DNA from: Viola odorata
Taxonomy: Eukaryota > Streptophyta > Magnoliopsida > Malpighiales > Violaceae
Direction: 5' to 3'
DNA: 64,000 nucleotides
Assembly (NCBI GenBank): GCA_963691705.1
Contig: OY829539.1
Coordinates: 41,611,656 to 41,675,655 of the forward strand
Positions 42,581 to 52,989 of the stretch are shown here, in pieces (the first letter of the stretch is position 1; each line of letters begins with the position of its first letter). Position numbers and translations under genes: made by a program. The notes under the pieces are model-generated. The model searched no databases and had not been told where the DNA came from. It saw only the letters and a list, made by a program, of their open reading frames with translations.

Positions 42581-45166
42581 CTACGGTGCTGCCGTCCTGC
42601 TATCCCCCTGCCCCTCGCGATTCTTCACCTTTGTCCTATAAAAATTGTCATCTGTAAGGACTACAGACTTCTCCAGAAAGACTTGAGTAAGGTCCTCATC
42701 ACGAAATGTCTCCTCCCCATAAAACTGCACGAAGCAGTCGGACATGATGCTTGCGGTCGTCTCGTAATACCACTTGTATTTTTCCGCCGACTCTTTCTCT
42801 AGTGCGACCTTCTCCTCTCTCAGTGTCGCCTTCTCCTCTTCCCGCGCGGCATTTTTACTCTTTTCTGCAGCTAATTCGGCGTTAAGTGCAGCCATCCTAG
42901 CAACTTCCCGTTCGTTAGCATCTTTCAGCTCTTCCTTAACAATCGCTAGGGCTACCGCTAAATCTTAGCGCTCCCCCGATAACTTCTCCACTTCCTCTCG
43001 TTTCCTAGCGAGTTCTTTCAAAACCTGGTGATGGGCGTTGTGCAGCTCGTTGGAGGAAGAAGTGAGGGAATCAACTTTCCTTGTCATGTGCCTGGCCCAG
43101 TAATGGAAGTTGTGGAAAGTAGAAAATATATCGGAGCGCACTGAATGCACTTGCTCCTCAGGAGTCCGAGAAAGAAATACTTCCTCCTCCTCCTGGAGCG
43201 ATAACACATGGGAGGCCAGCCAAGAAGAAGCCGTGGTAGAGCTATCACCCCTTACAACCGTAAACCTAGTCCTACGCAAGCTACCCAAGTCAATTTGATG
43301 AGTAACGGGCCCGAAATCAGATATTGAACTCAAATCAGCCATAAGACGGGGAGCGACAAACTCCCCCTCAGGAGGTAGACACATTGGAGCATTCGAGGGA
43401 ACAAAAAATAAAGTAGTTGGGGATGGAGGTTGACGAGAAGAAGTGCCCATGACAAGCCCAAAGGAATCGTGAGAGTGGTAGGCTGGAAAATCGGACTCCG
43501 TTAAGTCCCTAGTGAAGCCCATGACTTGGGAAATGGAAGGAGGAGGCGACGTGCCGAAGGAATTGGGCGAAACATGAAAAGGCCCAAAAATACCCGCAGT
43601 CCTCAAAGGATCAGAAGCTTGACCCCAGAAGGCACATCAGAAACAAAGGCGGCAACATCCCCAGTATCCCTCTCCTGATCGATAACACCCCCCCCGCCCC
43701 CAACGAACTGAATATCGGGGGGAAGCTGTAGCAACTTCTCTTCATCTTCAGGTGAACTGAACATCTCACCCACTAAAATCATCGTTGGTTGATCTCGCGA
43801 TAACGGGTCCGATACCCCTAAGGCACGACATTTTCATTGATACCACATAAACCTCGATAATCGGGGGGGGGGGGGGGGTCTTGCTACCTCAGTTGACGGC
43901 GAAAGAACGCTGGCAGCAGAGGAAGAGGGCGTTAGTGGTAGAACATCAACACTCATCGAAGGGAAATCTTTGGCGGTACCAGAAGAAGTGGCAATATCAG
44001 AGAAAGCACAGCCCGCCAGTGACGACAAAGGAGGACGCATGGCAGTCTCAGTCACTTGATTTTCCTTCTCTGCCCTGAGTCTCTTTCGCTGAGCCTTAGA
44101 AACCTGATGAAGGCAAGACTCTGTGTCCATATCTTCACCTTCACTCGCACCTTCGTATGAAAAAACCTCTGTCTTGACTGTTGGCTGACCTGAGCTAGAC
44201 CTTATCTCCCGAACGGGCAACCAATTCTCCACAAAGCGAGAAGCGCGAGTAGAAACGCGCCCTCTTTGAAGACCCCTCCCCCCCTAAAGTTCTTCTTTTC
44301 TTTAACGGGACACTGCAGTCAGGTGGAGCTCTAGAAAGCGTAGAAGAAGACGTTGTTGGAGGAGGCACGACTCTCAAATGAGCGTCATCCCTTTTGGACG
44401 ATTGATCGATAACGCCTCCTGCAAAAAGTCACATCAGTAAATGAAAAGGAAGAATAATAACGCTAGAATTTAAAGACTCACCTACGGCACACTCAGATAA
44501 AGGCCTATACATGGCAAAGTTTCGAATCTGAAAAAGGCGTCTCAATCTCTAACAAGGCGTCAGTTTGAGCCAACTCCTTTCTAGAAAAGACAACCGGTTT
44601 CACCTAGTCAGTATCGGTGATGCCCCGGTTAAACCCCTTACGCCACAAGTGGAAAGGCAACTCAATAACAAAGAAACCACCCTTTTAGTCATCAATAGTT
44701 TCTTCAAACTCTCGAAAATTTTGCCAGAAAGACTGGGCATATGCGTCATTCCATCTTAGAGTAACGCTCACTAGACCATTGCGATAAGTGAGGCTGAAGA
44801 ATTTATGAAACAAATCGACAGAAGGGGCAAGAATATTCTCATTTGGCAGGCGCGGATGAAAGCATAGATACCACACCATGATAAGGGCGTTATCTGCGCC
44901 GGGTTAATCTTACATTGACACAGTATATCCTCTATCGAAGCATGAATAGGAAGGCGGAAACCATAAAGAAACATCTTAAAATACAACATCCTACGAGTTC
45001 CCCACAGGACGTCGTGAAGTCTCATATGCCTCTCTGGAAGCATAACGGTATAACCGCTGGGGAAAGAGATACCATGACTCTCTAACTCGAGCCACATAAT
45101 GAACACTTGCAGTATTTCAGAATTTATAGGCTCCCGAGGGCCAGTCTGAGATCTCGTGCAACGCAT
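42581..45166 (-). pseudogene. Element B fused antisense gene II-I (deletion chimera)
   Basis: Minus strand. Gene II exon 1 starts MRCTRSQTGPREP at 45166 (Transposase_28-like region, frameshift near 44870). The intron is 44481-44419 (GTGAGTC...TTGCAG). Exon 2 runs ENWLPVREIRSSSG on to a gene-II-type ALGVSDPLSRD...GEMFSSPEDEE (about 43830-43740). Then the sequence switches to gene I exon 3 (ASDPLRTAGIFGPFHVSP from about 43620), ending SRTAAP at 42581. Gene II's own C-terminus and gene I's exons 1-2 are absent. A stop at the junction, a 16-G run (43863-43878) and a stop at 42967 make it non-functional now. Confidence 0.78.
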
Positions 45167-45675
45167 AATGAAAGAGGTGGTAAAAAGAAAAACTAGAGGA
45201 AGGTGAAACAGGGTACCTTAGAAAGAAGAATAACAGAACAGACGGATCGCCTGAGTCGAGGAGCAGTTGGGAAAGTTTTCTTCAAGAGAAGAAGAAGAGC
45301 AGAGAATAGTAGGAAAAATTCAAAATATGAGTAAAAGTTTGAGAAGAAAGAAGTTGTTTCCTTTTAAAGGCCAAACCTGTAGAAGGCGACTAATTGGCCA
45401 ATCAGAGCGAAACACGCGTAAAACCGAAAATGACACATGGAAAGGTATCAGAAGAACATTTAAAGCCAAGCATTTATATCTCTAGAAGAAGAAGGCAGTT
45501 AACAACAAGAAGTTAAAAAGACGGTTGCGCAGAGCAATAACCAACCGCTTGGCGTTAACTACCCAATGATTACAGAGTTAACGCGAGAACACAACAACAA
45601 AGGAAAGAAAACGGGGAACACTACTTTATTCATGAAAAAGCCATACGACATCTACAATATGCGTAATGGGCAAAG

Positions 45676-46134
45676 TCAGTCCTCGTCGAGCCGGTAAGAA
45701 GGCCAGTAGAAATCATCTCCATCTGAAGACGGCAGTTCTGCGTCAAGTAAAGGGAAAGGATCATCAACCTTTTTCTCTTTGCCAAGCCCTGACCGAGGGT
45801 CCTCTAAAGGCTTTTTCATCCTCGAAGGAGTCGTGCACGAGTCCCCGTTGACGGCAGAAGCTGTAATTTTAGAACTAATGTCGCTAACTGGGATTCTTAC
45901 CATGAAACGACTAATGTGAGGAAACAGTTCATCACCCCTCCTTACTAGAGGAGTATAAGAATTCAAGCAAACATCGAGGGACCTAGAAGTTCCCTTTTTT
46001 GATCTCTTACGACCCTTACGTCGAGAGAGTCACCTTTTCTGGTGCGGTGAAGAAGGATAGTCAGAATCGGGAGAAGTTGGAGGAGTTGGTGGAGAGTCAC
46101 GCTCGTCCGCATCCATGGAATATGAGTCCGACAT
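45676..46134 (-). pseudogene. Element B antisense gene III (one stop)
   Basis: Starts MSDSYSMDADERDSPPTPP at 46134 and ends SDGDDFYWPSYRLDED. One in-frame TGA lies after PHQKR, where A and C continue into the basic stretch (here SRRKGRKRSKK). Otherwise open for 152 codons, the same length as gene III of C. Function unknown. Confidence 0.75.
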
Positions 46135-46481
46135 GAAATTGCAAGCAATCTTAATAGAGAAACGAAATGAAGATGAACAGGAAAAAGAAAGAAAAATCCC
46201 ATTAAATAGCCATGGTGAAAGGGTATTCCTACCTTTTCGCACGCCCTCTGAAAATAATTAATACGCATCAAGAAGAATGATCATAATTACAGAATCTAAT
46301 CCCGTGATCACGCCTATTGAAAAGTCGCATTAATCGAGAGGTGCCAGTAAAACTGCCCAATCAGTTACTAGTGGAAAGGCGGCGCAAAATTAATGCAAGA
46401 AATGGTTAGCAGCAACCTTTAATCACCATTTGGCGAATAAGGAAAAGCAAGTCTTGTGGGAATCTGATCAACGGAAGGCCC

Positions 46482-46506
46482 ATTTTTGGTTGGGCTAAGG
46501 TTAGTC
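46482..46506 (+). other. Internal copy of the PPT-adjacent motif (element B)
   Basis: GCCCATTTTTGGTTGGGCTAAGG repeats GGCTCATTTTCGGTTGGGTTTA beside the 3' LTR (47232-47253). Confidence 0.55.
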
Positions 46507-46664
46507 CCAACTAACACGACGTTTACACACCACAAAGAGCAGAATGTCACAAGCAATATAACGGGAAGATATTTTATTTATGGCCTAAACGGCCTGAACG
46601 TACATCCGCATACATATAGAATACAAAAGAAAAGATAAAGGAACACAAGGACAGCTGCAAGCGG

Positions 46665-47044
46665 TCAAGCATTGGACCCGACGTCGTCATCTGGCACAGA
46701 AGGAATCTCCCTCAGAGCATCCGCCACAGAAGTCAGTTCGGAGGAGGAAACCCTCACGCCCTTCAAGCAGTACCCCAACAGATCCTTCCTTTGCTGCAGC
46801 ATAGTGGTAACCACTTGGATGTGGGAGACAACAATAACCAACTTCGATACACTCTCTAGAGGACTGAAATCTTCCAGGGAAGCCGCACCTTGCCTGGACA
46901 GAAGAGGGGTCATCATCCCCTGACTTCCAAAATGTCATCAGAAGTCTTAATCAGCATGGTCTCCAGAAAGCCGACGTCGGCTTCAGTGAGATTCTTCAGG
47001 GTATGAGCCTTTGAGATCAAGAAATATCTGGTCAATTCATCCAT
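46665..47044 (-). pseudogene. Element B antisense gene IV (one frameshift)
   Basis: MDELTRYFLISKAHTLKNL from 47044. A one-base deletion near 46925 (DILEV, where C has DILELQG) puts the remainder, MMTPLLSRQGAASLEDF...PDDDVGSNA, in another frame. The total length agrees with C's 125-aa protein. It retains the segment ESVSKL that A has lost. Confidence 0.78.
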
Positions 47045-47253
47045 GAGGGAAATGTTAGAAGAAATGTGAAAAAAATGAGAAGAATTAGTGCAATGGAAAA
47101 CCCAATTTATAGGCCCAAGGGAATGACGGTTTGAAAAGACATACCTCTCGATAATCGCACCACCCTGTTACCTCGTAGAACATGGAACAAACAAGGCCGA
47201 AAATGGAGCGATAGCCTTTGGTGAACACTCGGGCTCATTTTCGGTTGGGTTTA

Positions 47254-47765
47254 TGATAACTATAGACGTAACTTCAGGGGCATTTTCGTCCGTAGACCCG
47301 GCGTTAAGGCTGGAACACTGTAGCTCCTATCGGGCGTGCACCATCGAGGTTATTGCCCCCCACACAATGAGGAACTCTGGGATGGTCGACATCAGCGCGG
47401 GGGGGGGGGGGGGGGGGGGGGGGAGGTCTCACGCGTTATCCAGCTACACGCACGGCGTTATCCCATCCCAAACAAGCCATGACGTCACTTGAGGGACGTG
47501 GGCATTATCTTCCCTAGATAATGCCCACCCCCTAGAGATAACACTCACACTTTGCCTATAAATACCCCACCATTCAAGACAAAAGGTAAGCCTACGATCG
47601 CTAGTCGAACCCCTGCCATTTGGAACAACCATACTAACTTAAGCATCGGAGTGTCTACGTCGGAGACCCCCTCCGGCGCTTTGCAGGTACACCAGACGGC
47701 AGACACGGTGATTCTGAGCAGGCATTTTCCTCACCTACCCCTCTCTAGAACCCCGAATCTTATCA
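47254..47765 (+). repeat. Element B 3' LTR (512 bp)
   Basis: TGATAACTATAG...CTTATCA, followed by GCGAG and then by A's gene II, not by a PBS. It has a 24-G run (47400-47423) and a hairpin in which both arms differ from the 5' LTR (GGCATTATC and GATAATGCC). Confidence 0.92.
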
Positions 47766-48087
47766 GCGAGGGAAAATTCCAAGGGGAAAGCTAAAATCGA
47801 GGCCTTGGAGGTAGAGCTGGTGGTGATTGAGAAGAAAAACTCTCTTCTCCGCGAAGAGATATTAGCCCGTGACGCGGACTTGGCCAAGGTTCCGTCGAGA
47901 ATAGACTAATGGAGGAAAAAAACTATGTGGGCCTTTACCGCTGAGTTCGTGGACTATTACCGCAGTAGGAGTTTTGACCCTGCTAAGATAGCCGAGTATG
48001 CTTCTTCAAAAATAAATGAGATTGACGGGAGCAAGGAAGGTCTCCTTTCTTCAGGGGAGGAAGAAGGCTCCGCTCCTCCTCATTAAT
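47766..48087 (+). pseudogene. Element A antisense gene II, 3' part
   Basis: Continues from 17126: AREN-SKGKAKIEALEVELVV, then KKNSLLREEILARDADLAKVPSRID, matching C's gene II C-terminus (KGKARAELMEAELVVADKKNVFLREEL). A TAG follows PSRID where C has AWW. The reading ends EEEGSAPPH at 48084, with stop TAA at 48085-48087. Coiled-coil character. Confidence 0.82.
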
Positions 48088-48700
48088 TGTTGTTTCTTTC
48101 TAAATTTGAACATTAGCGTCATTTGCTTTGCAATAACACTTGTAATATTAATGCTTTTCCAAATAATAATTGATCTCTGTAGCATTATCTTCTTCCTTCG
48201 TGTTATCTTCGACGTATAGCAGCCATGATAACGCTCTGCCTCGCGTCATTTTAATCATCGCGTTATCGTGTTTATTCTGTCTTGAGAATCGATTTCACTT
48301 TTCAGAACATTTAATACTTGAGAATCCCTCATTAATGCGAGGGAGGAAGCCATGATGGTCAAAATGCACGTGTCCCTTTGTGGAGGTGTCATGAGTTGGC
48401 GCCCCCCTACGGGTTGGTAAAACCGAAGCGTTTTCCCACTTTTCTAAAATTGTACTCGTTGCGTGTGTCTTTTCCCCCTGACGCATCCCACACAACGACC
48501 GTTGCAACAATCATTTTGGTTGACCGCTAGGGTTATAAAACCTACCATGTGCTTCTTTTCCTTCTTTTGCTATTTCACTTTTTCTATAGTACTCCAAAAC
48601 GCGATTTGCATTTCTTCTTTCCACCGTCTGGATACTCTGCATTTCTCTTTAGAAAGGTACTTCCGTTCTTCTCTGTCACTTTCTTCTTTTTAATTTTATC

Positions 48701-51147
48701 ATGGCTAGAACTCGTCGTCCTCGACCCAAATCTATTGGGAAGGAGAAGATTGAAAACATCGTTTCCACTATCGCTTCTCCGGCCATGCTCTAGTGGCGGT
48801 TAAATAAATATAATGCCCACATTTCTGAAGATTGTTTGGTTGAGGTTGCCCTTAATTCGCTCCGTCTCAATAGTGAATTACCCGGCAATCGTAGAATTTT
48901 GTATGCCAAGATGTTTGGTTATGGTTTCTAGTTTCCTCTTGACCCCTTAGTGGTACAATTGCTTACTGAACTTGATTTAAATCTTACCCAGCTGAGCCGT
49001 AATTCATACTGTTGTATTTACGCTTTCATAAAACTCTGTAGATTTAAGGGGATTGCTTTTCCCTCCCTTTTACTGATTTGTTCCCTTTTTCAATTGTATA
49101 GTCGTAGAGGCGTAATAGCGATATCGCCCCGTTATGATGATGAATCGCTAAAACCCTGCACCTGGAAGCTCATGCACCTTGAGTCTTCTATTGGTAGTTG
49201 GAAAAGTGGGTTTTTCATTATCAATCTTCCTGGTCCTTGGTGGAGGACTGGTTTTAATCACGACATCAGGGACGGGGCTTGGGGTGGACAGTAACCTCTT
49301 CCTTCACCCGAGGAAGGTTGGTTGGACAAGCTGCTTGAGTTGAACTTCAGTGTTCATACTTGCAAACTGGCATGCGGGATCGACCTTCGAGAATGTGTTG
49401 AGGATGAGTGTTTTGCCATTTTATTTGTTGTTCTAGGAAATACTAACACTAGCGTTATCTCATGATTGTGTAGTTCCTCCACGCGGCCGGAAACCTGAGT
49501 GCATTAGGAGGTGGGAAAAAAAGGGCTCAAAAGAAGAGAGAAAAAGAGGAAGCTGCCGCTGCCGCTGCGGCCATTAATCCTGCTCAATTGTCTACTACAG
49601 CTACTAGCCTCGTTCAAGCGTCTTCTTCTCACATTGGTGAGGGAGCTGTCGCCGTTAATCCTGTTTTAGCTCCAACTATTTCCGTTGCCGTTAATCCTGT
49701 TCACGCGTCTTCTTCTCGGCCTCGCGTTACCAAGAAGAGAAAAACAAGAAGCATTAACGCCCCTACTCCGCCTTCCGATACAGTTGTTTCTTCAGAGACA
49801 GCCGCTGACGAGGCTATTCCTGTAGGCATCCCTTCAATTCTCTCGTTATCTCAAATACATTTTGTGATCATTTCTCACCGCTTTCTTCTATTTCTTTACT
49901 TTTTGTGACACCTCTTTCTAGGAGACTGCCATTGCTTCTGTTCGTGCTTCCCCGAATGACTACATGAATCTATCCCATGTATTCCAAGAGCGTCGTAAGA
50001 AGACGCGACATAGCGAGGAGGCCATAGGGGCGTCGGGGGGTCACGTTATCAGTCAGGAGGAGCATGGTACTACCTTCCTTCTGACCCTTTGAGGACTGCA
50101 GAGGCTACTAAGTCCTTTCATGTTTCACCTGGTTCCTTATGCACATTGCCTCCTCCTTCCGCTTCCCATGTGGTGGGTTTCACCCCTGATCTCTTAGAGT
50201 CTGATTTTCCAACCTTCCATTCTCATGACACATTTGGGCTCGTTTTGGGAGGGTCTGCTCGTCAACCTCTGTCCCCGACTACCTTGTTTTTTATTCCCAC
50301 GACTGCTCCAGTGTTCCCACCTTCTGAGGGAGAGATTGTCACTCCTCGTCTCATGGCTGATTTGAGTACACTAGCCTCTTCTGGGCCCGTTACTCATCAA
50401 ATTGACCTGAGTGGCCTACGTAGGACTGGCTTTGCGGCTGTAGGGGGTGACGACTCTCCCACGGCTTCTTCTTTTCTGGCCGCTCATGCGTTATCGCTCC
50501 AGGAAGAGGAGGATGCATTTCTTTCTCAAACTCCCGATGAGCAGTTGCATTCAATGCCCTCTAGTATATTTTACTCTTATAGTTTTCATTATTGGGCCAA
50601 GCACATGATGAGGAAAGTTACTTCTCTCACTTCTTCCTCCGAGGAGCTGCGTGCCGCCCACCGCCAGATTTCAGAAGAACTTGCTAAAAAGCAAGAAGAA
50701 GTGGAGAAGTTATTTGGGGAGCGTCGGGATCTGGGGAAGGTCTTGGCGGATGTCAAGAAAGAGATGAAAGATGTCCGTGAATGGGAAGTTGCCAGAGTTG
50801 CCGCTTTTAATGCCGAATTGGCGGCAGAAAAGAATAAAAATACCGCACTGGAAAAGGAGTCGGCGGAGAAGTGTAAGTGGTACTGTGAGGAGACTGCAGG
50901 CGTCATGGCTGACTCCTTCATGGAGCTTTATGGGTCAGAAGCGTTTTGCGTTGATGACATTACTCGTGTCTTTCAAGAGAAGTCCGTGGCCCTCACTGAT
51001 GAAATTTTTTACAGGTCAAGGCGAAAAATCACGAGGGGCAGGAGGATAGCGGGACAACGGCGCCATACACGTCTTCTACCACTTTTTCTGAGTTTTGGGC
51101 ATCGCCCCATTTTTGTTTCTCTTTTTTGGAGGCTTTTGCCTTTGTAG
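48701..51147 (+). pseudogene. Element A antisense gene I (decayed)
   Basis: Starts MARTRRPRPKSIGKEKIEN. The Transposase_28-like region (YAKMFGYGF, YCCIYAFIKLCRFKG, ISPRYDDESLKPCTWKL) is interrupted by three TAG codons at about 48791, 48929 and 49291. The intron 1 donor is GATGAGTG instead of GTGAGT. Exon 2 (from about 49473) includes the basic SRPRVTKKRKTRS. Exon 3 (from about 49922) has a frameshift before the well-preserved run 50089-51000, with a coiled-coil (EELAKKQEEVEKLFGERRDL). The last about 45 codons to 51147 are in a shifted frame. Confidence 0.82.
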
Positions 51148-51249
51148 CCCTCAGGGTTTTTGAACAACCATATATTTTGTGTGCTATCTCCCTTTACTAT
51201 TGATCTTTTTTGTGTTGTTGACGCCAATATTGAGATGACGAAGTTGACA

Positions 51250-52250
51250 ATAGTTCTGAGTATTATCTACAGGGCTGCCATAACGTAGCAAAATCATAGA
51301 ATTTCAGTGGAGGTAGTATAATCACAGAATTACCATATAATTTGTAAAATCATAGGCATGTAATAACGAATATTTTCCAAGATATCGCGACATGACTAGG
51401 CATGCGTATTTCCTCTGCCAAGAATATAATGTTCTTACGAGATAATGCTACTTACCAGATAGCTTTGGAGACACAACTCACGATAATAAGATATCATAAC
51501 TGATATTACCCGCGATATGTAGCATATAATCCATATCGGCAAGAGAGAGTATTATGGCATTATCGTCGTATTCGCCTTCGAGCGAAGAATATCATTCCCA
51601 AGGCGTTGCTGCCTTGAATATTAGCATTACTCCCTTGATGAGATAGCTTGGTTAATAGAAGGATTTCAGGAGCAAGGATTTTCATAATAACACTTGTATT
51701 GATGCAGATATTCATCATTAGCAGAAGATGCCATATAGATAGATATAGATGTATCCTTTTCTGCAGGAATATATGTCGGAGCAATATGACACCGTAGAAT
51801 ATACGTTCCCCTATCAGGGAGAAAATAACTTGGCAACAACGTTTTACCAATATTGCGGGCAGAAGATATTGTAATGTCACCCATTTTACTGTTGTCATGT
51901 TCCCTCGTTAAATAATGAGGGTTATTTCTAGGATATCCACAGATTCCTAACTATTCCTCAGATGGAAGATATCATATCCTTAAGAGGATTAATATGATCG
52001 ATGTCAAAAATACCTGGCAGTGTTTCCTGGATCAAGATGGCAGGGCATGTGCCGGCGATAATATACTCGCCATGTGAATCATGATAATAGAACGTATGAT
52101 GTTACCGCCTGCACGGGCGTCGATCTCTTCATTATTTCAGTGTTTCCACGATTTTCCTGCAAATTCTCAATTATTGCTTTACTGCGTTAGTAAAATGGCA
52201 TGCAATGATAAACATTAGTTGCCTCTATGAGCATTCACCCGCATGTGTCG
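51250..52250 (-). other. Element A non-coding interval
   Basis: Homologous to B at 25700-26216 and 42103-42300. Contains the uninterrupted version (near 51505-51520, plus strand TATTACCCGCGATATG) of the site into which C inserted in B. No gene. Confidence 0.75.
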
Positions 52251-52282
52251 GGGTAATGTTGATGTTGGTTTTTCATTCAGCC

Positions 52283-52392
52283 TCGCTGAATCCGGGCTCG
52301 CCGGGGCATTACTTGTGTTGCTTTCTCATCCAGGCTCGTTGGATCCGGCCTTGCCGGGGCATTACTTGTGTTGCTTTCCAATCCAGCCAACT
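52283..52392. repeat. Short GC-rich duplication in element A
   Basis: GGATCCGGCCTTGCCGGGGCATTACTTGTGTTGCTTTC at 52330-52378 repeats GAATCCGGGCTCGCCGGGGCATTACTTGTGTTGCTTTC at 52288-52328. Unit about 50 bp, two copies, just outside the main array. Confidence 0.6.
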
Positions 52393-52467
52393 TCACCGGG
52401 TATTTACCGTCCGGTTACTTGTTGGGATATCACAGTTTGTTCCAATTTTCCACGATTGGCCTGGAGC

Positions 52468-52893
52468 GTGCCTCGTCTTAGTAAGCCGTATGATCAGGAG
52501 CGGTTGTCACAAGGATAGGATTTTCACTTCCAGGCGTTGAGTCCTCGCTTCCCTGGAGCGTGCCTCGTCTTAGTGAGTCGTCTGTATTCGTACGGTCGTC
52601 ACAAGGATAGGATTTTCACTTCCAGGGTGGAGTCTTCATTTCCCTGGGGCATGCCTCGTCTTAGTGAGCCGTCTGTATTAGCCCGGTTGTCACAAGGATA
52701 GAATTTTCACTCCCAGGGGTGTCGGGGCGTGCCTCGTCTTAGTGAGCCGTCTGTATTAGCCCGGTTGTCACAAGGATAGGATTTTCACTCCCGGCGTTGA
52801 ATCTTTGAGTATGCCAGGGCGTGCCTCGTCTTAGTGAGCTGTCTGATCAAGAGTGGTTATCACAAGGATAGGATTTTCACTTCTGGCACCCTT
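52468..52893 (-). repeat. Post-pol tandem repeat array of element A (5 units)
   Basis: Five units of about 75-92 bp, each with TGCCTCGTCTTAGTGAGCCG, then GTCACAAGGATAGGATTTTCAC. Same sequence family, inverse orientation, as B's array, and at the same distance from the end of pol. Confidence 0.88.
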
Positions 52894-52989
52894 CGTTATC
52901 TGCACGTAATCAACCACACAAAAACAATATTTCCGATTTGACCGTTAACGTATGTTATTGCTTCCCAAGTCTAAACGTGCAGAGACATG

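Larger units (their letters stand above)
17127..47765 (+). mobile_element. Tat-lineage element B (middle), inserted in A
   Basis: LTRs at 17127-17600 (5') and 47254-47765 (3') are flanked by GCGAG (17122-17126 and 47766-47770). The target is codons of A's antisense gene II. With the Athila solo LTR and element C removed it is about 13.3 kb, roughly 2.3 kb shorter than A and C; the shortfall matches a deletion that fused antisense genes II and I. Plus-strand order: PBS, gag-pol (19158-25069), tandem repeats (25182-25662), [C at 26222-42097], then minus-strand antisense genes (42581-47044), then the 3' LTR. Coding regions are badly broken. Confidence 0.93.
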
